From contig CAVUFH010000003.1 of assembly GCA_963740835.1 (NCBI GenBank), positions 1,860,001 through 1,924,000 of the forward strand: 64,000 bases of DNA, in the 5' to 3' direction. How positions within the stretch are numbered: the first letter of the stretch is position 1; each line of letters begins with the position of its first letter. A model generated the notes under the pieces. It searched no databases, was not told the origin of the DNA, and saw only the letters and a list, made by a program, of their open reading frames with translations. The stretch is from CAVUFH01 sp963740835. Lineage in GTDB: Bacteria > Actinomycetota > Acidimicrobiia > IMCC26256 > PALSA-610. Below, one piece after another: positions 44,976-55,633 of this stretch. Both the position numbers and the translations under genes were made by a program.

Positions 44976-47900
44976 ATGGACCCGTTCGGTTGGATTCCGC
45001 CGACGCTGAGGCTCCCGCTGAGCCGGCGTCGCCGACAATGGCACGGAAACGGACGCGTGCACGTCGAGACGCGCGATCTTCGAGACGACGCGATGGCGAC
45101 GTTCGCGGCCGCGGTCGTGTCCGACCTCGAGCAGCTCCCGAGCGTGGCGTGGGCATACGTCGTGGCGCCGGTCCGTCGCGTCGTCGTCGGGAGCACCGAA
45201 CCCGAACCGGAGACCGCTGACATCGTCGCCGTCATCGAGCGCGTCGAGCGTCGCGTCGGCGCGGATCACGTCGGCTTCGCGCGCGGTGGTCCGGAGCATC
45301 CTGCCGACGTCGAGCCGATCGTCCGCGACTTCCTCGCGCTCGGTGCTGACGTCTTCGGACTCGGGCTCGGCTTGCTCGGAGCTGCTCGCCGGTTCTCGCC
45401 GTTACCGATCGAGATCGACGTCGCCGCACTCGTTTCGTTGGTCGAGGGCGCCCCCAAGGTCCGACACGTCGTGGAGAACCGGGTCGGGTATCCCGCGGCG
45501 GACCTGGCGCTCGGGGTCGCGAACGCACTTGCGCAGGGTTTCGCGCAGGGCCCGCTCGGGCCGATTGTTGATCTCGCGCACCGGGTCGTCCTGTACCGCG
45601 AACTGGTCGGGCGCCGGGAGTTGTGGGCGCGTCGCGAGACTGCGCTCGTCGCAGAGCGCCCGGAAGGTGGGCTCGTCGAGGACCGGACGTCTACGCGCGT
45701 CGTGCCGCTCCCGTCCGGGCCGATCGAGCGCTATGCCGACCAGGCGTGGTATGCGTCGGGCGTCGGGTTCGGTGTCGTGCTCATCGCGACGCGACGCGTC
45801 GAACGCGCGGGTCGCGGCGGTGTACGCGGGGCTTCCCAAGGCAGCTCGTCTCGGACGCGAGACCTTTGCGGCGCAGCTCGGCACCCTGTTCGCGTCCGCG
45901 AGGGATTCTCGTCGTCAACCCCATCGTGCTGCGACGGCTCGACCGAGTCGACCGGTTGCTGTTCGACGTCGATGTCGACGTGCCCGACGTGGTTGCGAGC
46001 GCAACTCGCGTGGGTTTGCAGCCGGCGCGAGCAGGCTCCTTGGAACAGCTGTTGCAGCTCCAGCGCGAGGGACACGTCGTGGCGTACGCGGGACGCGACA
46101 CCTGGATGCTCGGCGCGGCCGACGTCACGATGGGGTTGCACGGTCCGGGCGAGGTGGCACCGTGGCAGGCCGACATGGTTGCGCAGGAACCGGTGCGTGA
46201 CTCGTTCCTCCTGTGCTGTGCGATCGGCGCAGCCCACGAAGTGAGCCGGCAGAGCGTGCGATTGGCCATGGCCGGTGCCGGGACGGCCGCATTCGTCGCG
46301 CTCGGAGGTGTCGTCCCCGGAACGACGCAGCGTGCCACCACGGTCGTCAACCTCGCGACCGCGACGGCCATGGCGAACGGCGTGCGTCACGCGATCGATC
46401 TGGCTCGGCTCCCCGAGCCCCGCGCCGACGACGCGCCGGCGTGGCACGCACTCGAGATCGAAGCCGTGATGGCGTTGCTCGGCACGTCGCCAGCCGGGCT
46501 CGCGCCGGAAGAAGCGGCGCGTCGAACCGTGCCGTCGCCGACGCCGCCGACCCCGCTCGTCGTCTTCGGCCGCTCGATCGTGTCGGAGCTCTCGAGCCCG
46601 CTGACACCAGTTCTCGCCGGCGGCGCGGCGCTGTCCGCATTGGTCGGGTCGCTACCGGACGCGCTGATGGTCACGAGCGTGATGGGGGTGAACGCGATCG
46701 TCGGCGGCGCCCAGCGATTGCGCACGGAGCGAGCAATCGCACGCCTCACGCGCGTCGGTCGACGCACTGTCACTGTGCGAAGAGGCGGCGAAGAGACGGC
46801 GCTCGACAGCCGCCTGCTCGTCCCGGGCGACGTCGTGCAACTGCACGCCGGGGACAGTGTTCCCGCGGACTGCAGGATCGTGACCGATGGCCACGTCGAG
46901 GTGGACGAGTCCGCGCTCACGGGTGAGTCGTTGCCGGTCACGAAGTGCCGCGTCGAGACGACGTCACCGGCGGTCGCGGATCGGACGTCGATGCTGTACG
47001 AGGGAACCGCGATCGCCGCAGGTGACGTCGAGGCTGTGGTCGTTGCGGTGGGGGACGACACGGAGGCACGGCGGAGCCTCCTCGTCGCCGGCGCACCGCC
47101 CGAGACGGGCGTCGAGTCGCGCCTGCGTTCGTTGACGGCGCTGGCGGTCCCCGCATCGGTGCTGAGCGGGATCGGCGTGGTCGCCGCGGGCGCGCTGCGC
47201 GGCGTGCCGTTGCGCGAGACGCTCGGGGCGGGCGTGAGCCTGGCCGTGGCCGCGGTGCCGGAGGGGCTCCCGGTCCTCGCGACCGTCGCGCAGCTCGGCG
47301 CAGCCCGACGGCTTTCGGGCCGCGGCGTCCTCGTGCGCAACCCGCGCGCCATCGAGGCGCTCGGACGGGTGGACCTGATCTGCGCCGACAAGACCGGGAC
47401 ACTCACCGAAGGCCGCATCGCGTTGCGCCTCGTCTCCGACGGCGCGACCGTTCACTCGAGCGAGCAGCTGACGCCGAGTCTCGACCGCGTGCTCGCCGCG
47501 GCGCGCCGGGCGACGCCGGCGCCCGCCGGCGACGGCGACGTCGCCCACCCGACCGACCGTGCCGTCCTGGAAGCAACTGGCGTCGACGTCGCCGGCTGGC
47601 GACCCGTGGACGAGCTGCCGTTCGAACCCGCCCGGGGCTTCCACGCGGTCGTCGGTGAACTGGGCGGCGAGCGCACGCTCGCGGTGAAGGGTGCGCCCGA
47701 GGTGGTCTTGCCGCGATGCACCGGGTGGCGTCACGAGCACGAACTGCGTTCGATCGACGCGGCCGATCGCAAGAGACTCGACGCCGAGAGCCGTCGTTTG
47801 GCCCGGATGGGACTGCGCGTCCTCGCGGTTGCCGAGCGCGACGCCGATCGTCTTCGTCCGTTGACGGACGACCGTGTCGCGCGGTTGACGTTCCTCGGGT

Positions 47901-49030
47901 TCGTCGCGCTGAGCGATCCGCCGCGCGCGACTTCCGCGGAAGCGATTGCGAGGCTTCGCCGAGCGGACGTCGACGTCGTCATGATCACGGGTGACCACCC
48001 GAGCACCGCCGAGGGGATCGCGGTCGAGCTCGGCCTGCTCGGCGAGGGCGACTCGGTGATCAGCGGCGCCGAGGTCGACGCCCTCGACGACGATGGTCTG
48101 CAAGCGACCGTTTCGGGCGCGAAGGTGTTTGCGCGCGTCACGCCGGTGCACAAGGTCCGCATCGTCCACGCGCTGCAGCGAACGGGGCGAACCGTTGCGA
48201 TGACCGGCGACGGTGCGAACGACGCGGCCGCGATCAGGCTCGCCGATGTCGGAATCGCGCTCGGTGCGCGCAGCACTCCCGCCGCGCGCGATGCCGCGGA
48301 CGTCGTCGTCACCGATGAGCACATCGAGACCATCGTCGAGGCCGTCCTCGAAGGGCGCGCGATGTGGGGCTCCGTGCGCGATGCCGTGGCGCTGCTGCTC
48401 GGCGGCAATCTGGGCGAGCTCGGGTTCGTGCTGCTCGGCACACTCGCGACCGGTCGCTCGCCCCTCAACGCGCGTCAGTTGCTGTTGGTGAATCTGCTCA
48501 CCGATGCTGCGCCCGCGATGGCAATCGCGTTGCGCCGACCGAACGTGCACACTGCTGACGCGTGGCTGCGCGAGGGGCCCGACGTCTCACTCGGACGCAG
48601 CTTGAACGAGCAGATCGCCTGGCGCGGTGTCGCGACTGCTGCGGGTGCCACCGCGGCATGGGTCACAGCCCGCGTGACTGGTCGCCGCCGTCGAGCGTCG
48701 ACCGTCGCGCTCGTCGCCCTGGTAGGTACCCAACTCGGTCAGACGCTCGTCGTGGGCGGCCGCGACCCGCTCGTGGCGGTGACGGCAGTGGGTTCGACGG
48801 CCCTGCTCTGCGCGATCGTGCAGACCCCGGGGGTCAGCCGGTTGTTCGGCTGCACCCCGCTCGGTCCCGTCGGGTGGACGACCGCCACCGCGTCGGCCGC
48901 CGCGGCAACGGCGGGTGCCGTCATCGGGCCTCGTCTGGCGTCGCTGGTGGCCCGCTCCGCTCCGACCCTTGCGTTCGGACACGCGCCGGACCACGCGCCG
49001 GCACCTGCGCTCGATCCCGCGCGCAGGTGA
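44976..49030 (+). CDS. CtpI-like P-type ATPase with long N-terminal extension (two frameshifts)
   Basis: About 1,350 residues. The first ~500 are an extension without pump motifs, including a ferredoxin-like region (VRVHVETRDLRDDA, then WAYVVAPVRRVVVGS). The pump core follows: ALTGESLPVTK, TM4 AVPEGLPVLATVAQLG, phosphorylation site CADKTGTLTEGRI, KGAPEVVLPRC and MTGDGANDAAAIRLADVGI. Layout matches the mycobacterial CtpI group. One extra base at 45808-45811 (run of G) and one at 45896-45902 put 90 nt out of frame; corrected, VAAVYAGLPKAARL to GILVVNPIVLRRLD is continuous. It overlaps the exchanger gene by GTGA. Ion unknown. Confidence 0.82.
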
Positions 49031-49929
49031 CGGGTCTCGGGCTGCTCGCGCTCGCGGGCGTGCTCCTGTCACTGGGGGCGGATCTCTTCACGAAGCACGC
49101 CACCGGCCTCGCTCGCCACTGGCATGTCCATCCCGTCGCGATCGGCGTCCTGCTCGCCGGCGCCGAGCCCGAGGAGCTCGTGACCGCGATCGCCGCGATC
49201 CGGCGCGACCATCCGGCGATCGCAGCCGGCGACATCATCGGCGCCAACGTGACCATGCTCACGCTCGTCGTCGGGATCGCGTTGTTGCTCGGCGTCCTGC
49301 GTCTCTCGGGCCTCCGTGCGTACTTCGCAGCTGCGACCGCGGCATCGGTCGCCGCGGCGATCTTCGTGTCCGACGGGTCAGTGTCGGTGCCGGAAGGTCT
49401 CGTTCTGTTCGCCGGCTATGCCGGGCTGATCCTCCTTGTTCTCCGACGTGATCGCGCGCCTGCCGCAGCAGATGATCTTGATCCGCCCGGTAATGCAGGC
49501 GGCGGCGCGTTCGCGCTCCTCGGCCTCGGCCTCGTGGTCGCCGGCGGATGGGTTGCCGTGTGGGGTGCCGAACTGGTCACCGATCGGTTCGATATCGGCG
49601 ACAGCGCGGTCGGGCTGACGTTGGTGGCCCTCGCCACGAGCGGCGAGCTGTTCGCGCTGCTGTGGGCGAGTCGCCGGCACGGTATGTCTGAGCTGGCGGT
49701 CGCGGCGATCGCCGGTTCGGTGGCCGCGAACGCGACCGCGACGCTCGGCATCAGTGCGATTATCGCCGCTCCACTGCGAACCGGCGACGTGCGAGGGAGT
49801 GCGATGCTCGCCGTTGTGGCCGGCGGCGTGCTCCTCGTTGCCGCCGCATCGCCTCGCCGGATCCCACGAGTCGGAGGTGCCGCATTCGTCGGCGCCTACG
49901 TGCTCTACGTCGTCGCGGCGCTCCGGTGA
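49027..49929 (+). CDS. CaCA-family cation/Ca2+ exchanger
   Basis: 300 residues, about ten TM segments, with two inverted alpha repeats: AGAEPEELVTAIAAI with GDIIGANVTML in the first half, and VALATSGELFALLWAS with GSVAANATAT in the second. The E in AEPEE and in SGELF are the expected ion-binding residues. GTG start overlaps the CtpI-like gene, so a pump and an exchanger are made together, perhaps for Ca or another divalent ion. Confidence 0.85.
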   Translation: MTGLGLLALAGVLLSLGADLFTKHATGLARHWHVHPVAIGVLLAGAEPEELVTAIAAIRRDHPAIAAGDIIGANVTMLTLVVGIALLLGVLRLSGLRAYFAAATAASVAAAIFVSDGSVSVPEGLVLFAGYAGLILLVLRRDRAPAAADDLDPPGNAGGGAFALLGLGLVVAGGWVAVWGAELVTDRFDIGDSAVGLTLVALATSGELFALLWASRRHGMSELAVAAIAGSVAANATATLGISAIIAAPLRTGDVRGSAMLAVVAGGVLLVAAASPRRIPRVGGAAFVGAYVLYVVAALR

Positions 49930-49978
49930 GCGCGCCGGCATGGAGCCCGCACGCTGCGGTCGCGCGCCGATCGCCGGA

Positions 49979-50281
49979 CTACGTCCTCGTCGCGCGGTTT
50001 GCCTCGGTCGAGGCCGTCGATGGTGATCTCGTCGACGCGTGGTCTTGCGTGTACACCTCGTGACACCGCTCGTAGTGTTCGCACCGCGCGCACGTGTTCG
50101 GATCGACGCGCCATACGGCGCCGAGCTCCGCGTGCCAGCAGCGCGCGCAGACCGTGCAGAAGAAGTGCACCGCGGCACCCTCCACGACGGGGACGAGATC
50201 CGTCGAGCCGCAGGAGGGACACGTATGAAGCGGCCGGTCGAAGAGGTGAGGACGCCGCCCAGATGGCTCGTTTTCATTCAC
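49979..50281 (-). CDS. Small zinc-ribbon protein
   Basis: 100 residues with seven Cys in CPSCGS, FFCTVCARCWH and CARCEHYERC, enough for two zinc sites. GTG start at 50281 with GAGGAGCG 8 nt upstream. A DosR-like box lies 80 nt before the start. The C-terminal 25 residues are Ser/Thr/Arg-rich. No family recognised; a nucleic-acid or redox-sensing role is possible. Confidence 0.65.
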   Translation of the reverse strand: MNENEPSGRRPHLFDRPLHTCPSCGSTDLVPVVEGAAVHFFCTVCARCWHAELGAVWRVDPNTCARCEHYERCHEVYTQDHASTRSPSTASTEANRATRT

Positions 50282-50360
50282 GATCGCTCCTCTCATCGAC
50301 TCGCATGACGACAGCCGTGTACTCATTCTCCGAGCCTCGGCGCAGCCCGCCGACGCGACC

Positions 50361-50375
50361 AGAGACGAAGGTCCC
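50361..50375 (-). promoter_or_regulatory. DosR-like box facing the zinc-ribbon gene
   Basis: The minus strand reads GGGACCTTCGTCTCT, one mismatch from the consensus, 80 nt upstream of the start at 50281. It sits between the USP stop (50397) and the zinc-ribbon gene, giving the latter its own promoter. Confidence 0.65.
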
Positions 50376-50396
50376 ATTTCGTGCGCGCGACCGCGG

Positions 50397-51203
50397 TCAC
50401 GGCCGGGATGTGGCCGCAGTCGTGGGCGCGTGCACGTCAGCACGCGCGAGGGGCAAGAGCAGCACCGGCGTCTCTGCGTCCGTGAGCAGGCTCGCAACCA
50501 CCTGTGCACGTCCATGTGCAAGCTCTTGCTTCCAACCGAGTGCCACGAGGTCGACGTCGAACTCGCGGGAACAAGCGCGAATCACGTCGGACGCGCGACC
50601 GACGCGTGTCTCCAGCGTGACCGTGGCGTCGTCGGCTGGGAGCCAGCGCCGGCGGAACTCGGCGCGCCAGGCGTCGGGTTCATGTGCGAGCTGGTCGGAG
50701 AACGCGGGTATCGCGTCGGGCTCCAAGACATGGAGCGCGACGACTTCGAGCCTGCCTGCGATCGTCGCGAGCAGCCGCTCAACCGCAGCGGCGGTCTCAC
50801 CCGTGCCGTCGAGCGGGACGAGCAGGCGCTGCAACCGGCGGCGCCGCACGTTGGCGTTCGGCGGGACGACGACGACTGGTTTGGCGAGGGTTTGGATGAG
50901 CGCGAGTGCGGTATCGCCGATCCCTCGGCCGCGGCCATCTGGCCGTCGGCGACCGACGACGATTCCCCGCACATCGGCGGCGCCTGCCGCGGCAGTGATC
51001 TCCGAGGTCGCGTCGCCGTGACAGACGCGCACGGGCGCGCCGACGGTCGCCGCACTGTGCCGCACAGCCGTGGGTACGTCATCACTCGAGACGTGCAGCG
51101 CGAGGAGCGAGTCGCCGAAGAGATCGGCCACGCGCCGCGCCACGGTCAGGACCGGCTGCGCGGCCTCGGAGTCGTCGATTGCCGCGATCACTACTTGTGA
51201 CAT
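50397..51203 (-). CDS. Tandem-domain universal stress protein
   Basis: 268 residues with two UspA-like halves: VVIAAIDDSEAAQPVLTVA to VVGRRRPDGRGRGIGDTAL, and LLVPLDGTGETAAAVERLL to VALGWKQELAHGRAQVVA. The ATP loops are degenerate (GRRRPDGRGRG; no clear GxxG-x9-GS in the second), so nucleotide binding may be altered. It follows the OtsB1-like gene by 14 nt on the same strand and is probably the third gene of the 55521-50397 operon. Confidence 0.82.
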   Translation of the reverse strand: MSQVVIAAIDDSEAAQPVLTVARRVADLFGDSLLALHVSSDDVPTAVRHSAATVGAPVRVCHGDATSEITAAAGAADVRGIVVGRRRPDGRGRGIGDTALALIQTLAKPVVVVPPNANVRRRRLQRLLVPLDGTGETAAAVERLLATIAGRLEVVALHVLEPDAIPAFSDQLAHEPDAWRAEFRRRWLPADDATVTLETRVGRASDVIRACSREFDVDLVALGWKQELAHGRAQVVASLLTDAETPVLLLPLARADVHAPTTAATSRP

Positions 51204-51217
51204 CGGTTTCTCCAGTG

Positions 51218-54196
51218 TCAGGCATTGTGCGCCGTGATGCGATCGGGACCGCAGACGCGGGCCGTGCGCTCGGCGCCGAACCGGATGGCCACCGGCCGCT
51301 CGGCATCAACCGTCGTCTCTTCGTGCGAGATCGCGACGTGCAGGGGTACACCGCGGTATTGGAGCCGAAGCTCGATTGCCTTCCATTCATCAGGAAGGCA
51401 AGGGTCGATGCCGAGGGCATCGGCTGCCGGTCGGAGTCCGGCGAACCCGTATGCCAGCGCCTGCCAGACGCTTCCCATCGTCGCGAGGTGCACTCCCTCG
51501 GCGGTCGTGTTGGTGATGTCGTCGAGGTCGACGGCGGCAGCGACGCGCAGCCATTGCCGCGCTTCGTGTGGGTGGTGGGCGCGTGCGAACAACGAAGCGT
51601 GGACGCCAGGCGAGAGTGAGCTGCCGTGCGCGGTCCGTGGTTCATAGTGCTCGAGGTTCGGCACGAGCGACGCCCGTGCACATTCGTCCGGCACGAGGTG
51701 GTGCGCCATCAACACGTCCGCTTGCTTGATGACCTGGGCGTGGCGGACGCGCTCGTCGCCGAGCAGCAGGTCGGCGGCGATCGGGCGACGCGGTGCCATC
51801 TCGGCGATCAGTAGGGGTTCGAGTTGATCGAATCCTGCGAACTGCGTGTAGATCCCGGTCGACGGGTCGTAGCCGTCGACGAGCGCGGCCGCGAGCTCGA
51901 GCCACTGCTGTGCCTCGCCGGCGCCGATCCCACCGTGCGCGCGGACAGACGCGACGGCGCGTCGCAGGTTCCAGCGCGCCATGACGTTCGTGAACATGTT
52001 GTCGTCGACGGGATCGTGGTACTCGTCCGGCCCGATGACGCCGTTCACGTGTACCTTGCCGGCTCGATCACGGCTCACGCGCGAGGCCCAGTAGCGCGCC
52101 GTTTCGACGAAGAGGCGATGTCCTTGGCCGGCGGCGAACGCCGCGTCGCCGGTCCAATCGAGATAACAGCTCGCCGCCCACGCAACGTCCGCGACGATGT
52201 GCACCTCCCTGACACCGGTTCCGATCTCGACGTGCTGGCCGGCGCGGTTCGTGCCCACTCGCGGCGTCACGTCGTGGCCCGTCGCCGCGGACTCCCACGG
52301 GTAGCGAGCACCTCGGCACCCTTGCGTGTGCGCGTTGTCCAGCGCAGCCGTGAGCCGATCGACGCGGTACTGCAGCATGGCGCGCGCCGAGGCAGGATGC
52401 GTCGCGGCGAGGAACGGGAGCACGAACACGTCGGCGTCCCACAGCACGTGACCGCGATAGCCGTGGCCCGACAACCCACGTGGGCCGACTGCGGCCGCGC
52501 CAATATCGGCGACCGATGCCATGAGGTGGTAGAGCGCCACGCGAGTTGCGAGTTGCAGGTCGTCGTCGCCGTCGATCCGGACATCGGCACGCGCCCAGCG
52601 CCTCGCCCACGCGCGCCGGTGTTCGAGGAGAAGCGTGTCGAAGCCGGCGCCGCACGCGTGTTGCAGCTGTTCCGCGGCAGCTTCGACGATCGCATCCTGC
52701 GGCTCGCCGGCGGCGTACACCGCGATGCGATCGATCACCCGTCGCGGTCCTCGGCTCTGCACCGCCGCGACCGCGACACCGCTGTCGTCTGCGGACGCGT
52801 AAGACGTCTCCGGCCCACCGGGCGGGCGCTCGATGTCGGTGCCGTGCCCGCCGGCGCGTTCGAGCGCGTGGGTCGCCGTCGTCGTGGCGTCGCCTGCGGC
52901 CCGCATCACCTGCGTGCCGGGTCGGGCGAACGACGCGAACCGCAGCGCTCGCAGCGTCGCCCGATCGCCCACCTGTTCGGCGAGGGTGCCGGTGTGCAGA
53001 TCGAGCCCGCGCCATGTCGCTGCGTCGTCCGACGTTCCAGGTATCCGCTCCCAGAACGGTACGTCGAGCAAGTCGGTGTCGGGGCCTTCGCCCCCGTACG
53101 CCCCGGCGACCACCACGCGTGGTGTTGCGGCCGGGTGCGAGAGCAAGGGCGCCCCCGCGGTTCCTGTGCAACCGTCGGCGATCGTGAGGAGTGCCTCGAC
53201 CGCGCGTTCGCGTTCGTGGTCGAGGCCGCGGAATGAGAGGGACCAGCCCGAGCGGAGACTGACTTCCGGCACCTCGTGACGGTTACGCCGCTCCCGTTGA
53301 TCCGCGAGCAACGTCGCGAACCGTGACGGTCCGCCGCAAAGGTGGAGGACATGTGGAGGGACGCCGGCCGGCTCGACGCCGACGGAAACGCAGATCGCGC
53401 CCCGTGTTTCGGGAACGAGCATCAGCGAATCGCTCCCCGGCAGCCCGCCGACTTCACCCAGTTCGTCGCCCGCAATGAGGACCAGCTCCGGGCCGATCCC
53501 TTCTTGCCACATGCGCGCGAACAGCGCGCGCGCCGCATCGGATTTGTCCGTGAGACCGACTTCCACATGCTTCGCGTCACTGGTAACCCGAGGCTCCTCG
53601 AGCCCGGCTTCGCGAGCGGCGGTCTCCGCGATTTCGACGACGGCCGGTAATCCGCCGAGCCCGACCGCGGCCAGCCGCTCCTCGACTGCCTCGATGAGGC
53701 GGTCGATGTGAGCCTTGGGCGGATCCGACCATTCCGGCAACGGGATGAGGTCGATCTTGCGCCGGTTCAGGCGCTGCGAGACGACCTCGGCGTGCAGGCC
53801 GATTGCGGCGAGTCGCGCGACGGTGAGTGCGGCCGCCCGATCGAGCGCGGCCTCTTCGTCACGGTTGGCCATCCGACGACCGACGAGCCGCGGACCGGTG
53901 GTTCCCACCTCGAAGAGCTCGGAGCCGCGGTTGACGGCGAGGAACAACCGACCCGGACCATTCGGCCGCGCGCGCAGCTGCCCATCGACGTTGTCCACGT
54001 GCGTTCCGGTGACGACACCGATGAACATCCCCTGCTCGCACAGCGCCTCGATGTGGTCGCGGAGCTCCTTCGCATCGGCCCGCCGGTCGGGAACGGCTGT
54101 TCCGTCCCAGTCGAACACGACGGCCTCGAAGCGGCGATCGAGCGCATGGGCGCTTGCGCTTCCTCGGGCTTTCGGACTGTCACGGGAGACGGGCAA
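51218..54196 (-). CDS. HAD phosphatase fused to GH65 hydrolase/phosphorylase (OtsB1-like)
   Basis: About 992 residues. The N-terminal HAD domain (~20-240) has VVFDWDGTAV, GVVTGTHVDNV and VLIAGDELGEVGG in the order of trehalose-phosphatase-like Cof enzymes. The GH65 (alpha/alpha)6 domain (~330-990) has the substrate signature HVLWDADVFVLPF, RGARYPWESAATG and catalytic acid Glu in VIGPDEYHDP, about residue 725. This is the layout of mycobacterial Rv2006/OtsB1, a DosR-regulon protein whose trehalose-phosphatase activity is uncertain. The TTG start at 54196 overlaps the previous gene; an ATG at 54319 is an alternative. Confidence 0.85.
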   Translation of the reverse strand: MPVSRDSPKARGSASAHALDRRFEAVVFDWDGTAVPDRRADAKELRDHIEALCEQGMFIGVVTGTHVDNVDGQLRARPNGPGRLFLAVNRGSELFEVGTTGPRLVGRRMANRDEEAALDRAAALTVARLAAIGLHAEVVSQRLNRRKIDLIPLPEWSDPPKAHIDRLIEAVEERLAAVGLGGLPAVVEIAETAAREAGLEEPRVTSDAKHVEVGLTDKSDAARALFARMWQEGIGPELVLIAGDELGEVGGLPGSDSLMLVPETRGAICVSVGVEPAGVPPHVLHLCGGPSRFATLLADQRERRNRHEVPEVSLRSGWSLSFRGLDHERERAVEALLTIADGCTGTAGAPLLSHPAATPRVVVAGAYGGEGPDTDLLDVPFWERIPGTSDDAATWRGLDLHTGTLAEQVGDRATLRALRFASFARPGTQVMRAAGDATTTATHALERAGGHGTDIERPPGGPETSYASADDSGVAVAAVQSRGPRRVIDRIAVYAAGEPQDAIVEAAAEQLQHACGAGFDTLLLEHRRAWARRWARADVRIDGDDDLQLATRVALYHLMASVADIGAAAVGPRGLSGHGYRGHVLWDADVFVLPFLAATHPASARAMLQYRVDRLTAALDNAHTQGCRGARYPWESAATGHDVTPRVGTNRAGQHVEIGTGVREVHIVADVAWAASCYLDWTGDAAFAAGQGHRLFVETARYWASRVSRDRAGKVHVNGVIGPDEYHDPVDDNMFTNVMARWNLRRAVASVRAHGGIGAGEAQQWLELAAALVDGYDPSTGIYTQFAGFDQLEPLLIAEMAPRRPIAADLLLGDERVRHAQVIKQADVLMAHHLVPDECARASLVPNLEHYEPRTAHGSSLSPGVHASLFARAHHPHEARQWLRVAAAVDLDDITNTTAEGVHLATMGSVWQALAYGFAGLRPAADALGIDPCLPDEWKAIELRLQYRGVPLHVAISHEETTVDAERPVAIRFGAERTARVCGPDRITAHNA

Positions 54197-55521
54197 CGTT
54201 TTCCGCTCGAGCGAAGTGCGACACGAACCATTTCGTCGCGAGGCGCGCGACTGCATCGAGCGCACCGGGTTCTTCGAAGAGGTGCGTAGCGCCGGGGACG
54301 ACGCTGATCTCGTGTTCACACCGCATCCGCTGCGCCGCCTCCTCGTTCAACCGGAGGACGACCGCGTCGTTGCCGCCCACGATGAGCAGCGTCGGTGCGG
54401 TGACGAGCGGGAGCCGCTCGGCGGCGAGATCGGGTCGCCCGCCCCGTGACACGATCGCCGAAATCCCCGCGTCGGGCTCGGCCGCGGTCCAGAGCGCCGC
54501 CGCGGCGCCGGTGCTCGCGCCGAACAGCCCGACCGGGAGCCGCGCCAGCGCGGGATCGCGCCGAAGCCATGCAATCACCGAAGTCAGCCGCGCGCCCAAC
54601 AGATCGACGTCGAAGACGTTTGCGCGCTGGCGCTCCTCGTCCATCGTCAGCAGGTCGAACAGCAACGTCCCGCAACCAGCGCGGTTGAGGAACTGTGCAA
54701 CCGACCGGTTCCTCGGGCTGTGACGACTGCTGCCACTCCCGTGCGCGAAGACGACGATGCCCGCGTGCGCGCTTGGGAACCAAGAGGTCGCCTTCGAGCA
54801 CGGTGCCGTCGATGTCGAGTTGGGCCGCACAATCGGCCGAGTGCTCCTCGATCGCGAATCCTCGCGGCAGTGATGGCTCCTCCGGAGCTCGCGGGGCGCG
54901 ATGCAGGAGCTCGACCACCGTGTCGTCGGAGACCTGGGTGAAGTCGTGATACCACCGGCCGACGCCGAAGAACGGCGTGGGCGTCTCCAGGCACACGACG
55001 TCGTCGGCGGCGCGTCGCGCGCCTTCGAGCGCCTGCGGCGGCGCGACCGGGAGCGCCAGGACGATACGGCTCGCGCCGAGACCTCGCGCCACGCCGCACG
55101 CCGCGAGCGCAGTCGATCCGGTCGCCATGCCGTCGTCCACGATGATCGCCGTCTTGCCGCGCAGGCTCATGGCCGGCCGCCCTGAGCGATAGAGCGTCGC
55201 ACGGCGTTCGAGCTCGCGTCGTTCCCGCTGCTCCACACGGTCGAGCTCCTCGCCGGTGACCCCGGCCCCGGCCAGCACCTCCTCGTTCAGGACGCGCACG
55301 CCCTGCTCACCGATCGCGCCCATCGCGAGCTCGGGCTGGAACGGCACCCCCAGCTTTCGGACGAGTATCACGTCGAGCGGCGCGTGAAGCGCCACGGCGA
55401 CCTCGTACGCAACGGGTACCCCGCCGCGCGGAAGCGCCAGTACGACGATGTCGGGCGCTCGCAGGCTCTCGAGCCGTTGCGCGAGACGACGGCCGGCTTC
55501 CACGCGATCGATGAACGGCAT
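54180..55521 (-). CDS. Phosphoribosyltransferase fused to dienelactone-hydrolase-like domain (frameshifted)
   Basis: About 447 residues. The N-terminal PRTase (1-210) begins MPFIDRVEAGRRL and carries the PRPP loop IIVDDGMATGSTAL near residue 124. The C-terminal alpha/beta hydrolase has FAHGSGSSRHSPRN, nucleophile elbow GLFGASTGAAAAL and GATHLFEEPGAL with the catalytic His. The same fusion is seen in Rv0571c, another DosR-regulon member. One base out at about 54757-54775 (GC-rich) breaks the frame between the domains. The ATG at 55521 follows GAAGGGAG. First gene of an operon with the OtsB1-like and USP genes. Substrate unknown. Confidence 0.82.
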
Positions 55522-55570
55522 GGTCGCTCCCTTCCAGCGGAATTGTGCGGGCTGCACACCCAACGGGCGT

Positions 55571-55585
55571 AGGGCCGGAAGTCCC
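55571..55585 (-). promoter_or_regulatory. DosR-like box upstream of the PRTase-GH65-USP operon
   Basis: The minus strand reads GGGACTTCCGGCCCT within TTCGGGACTTCCGGCCCTAC, a strong match to the mycobacterial box. It is 50 nt before the ATG at 55521. Confidence 0.75.
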
Positions 55586-55633
55586 GAACGCGTGGAAATG
55601 CGCGGCGCGAGATCGAGCAACGCGCGGCGACGC

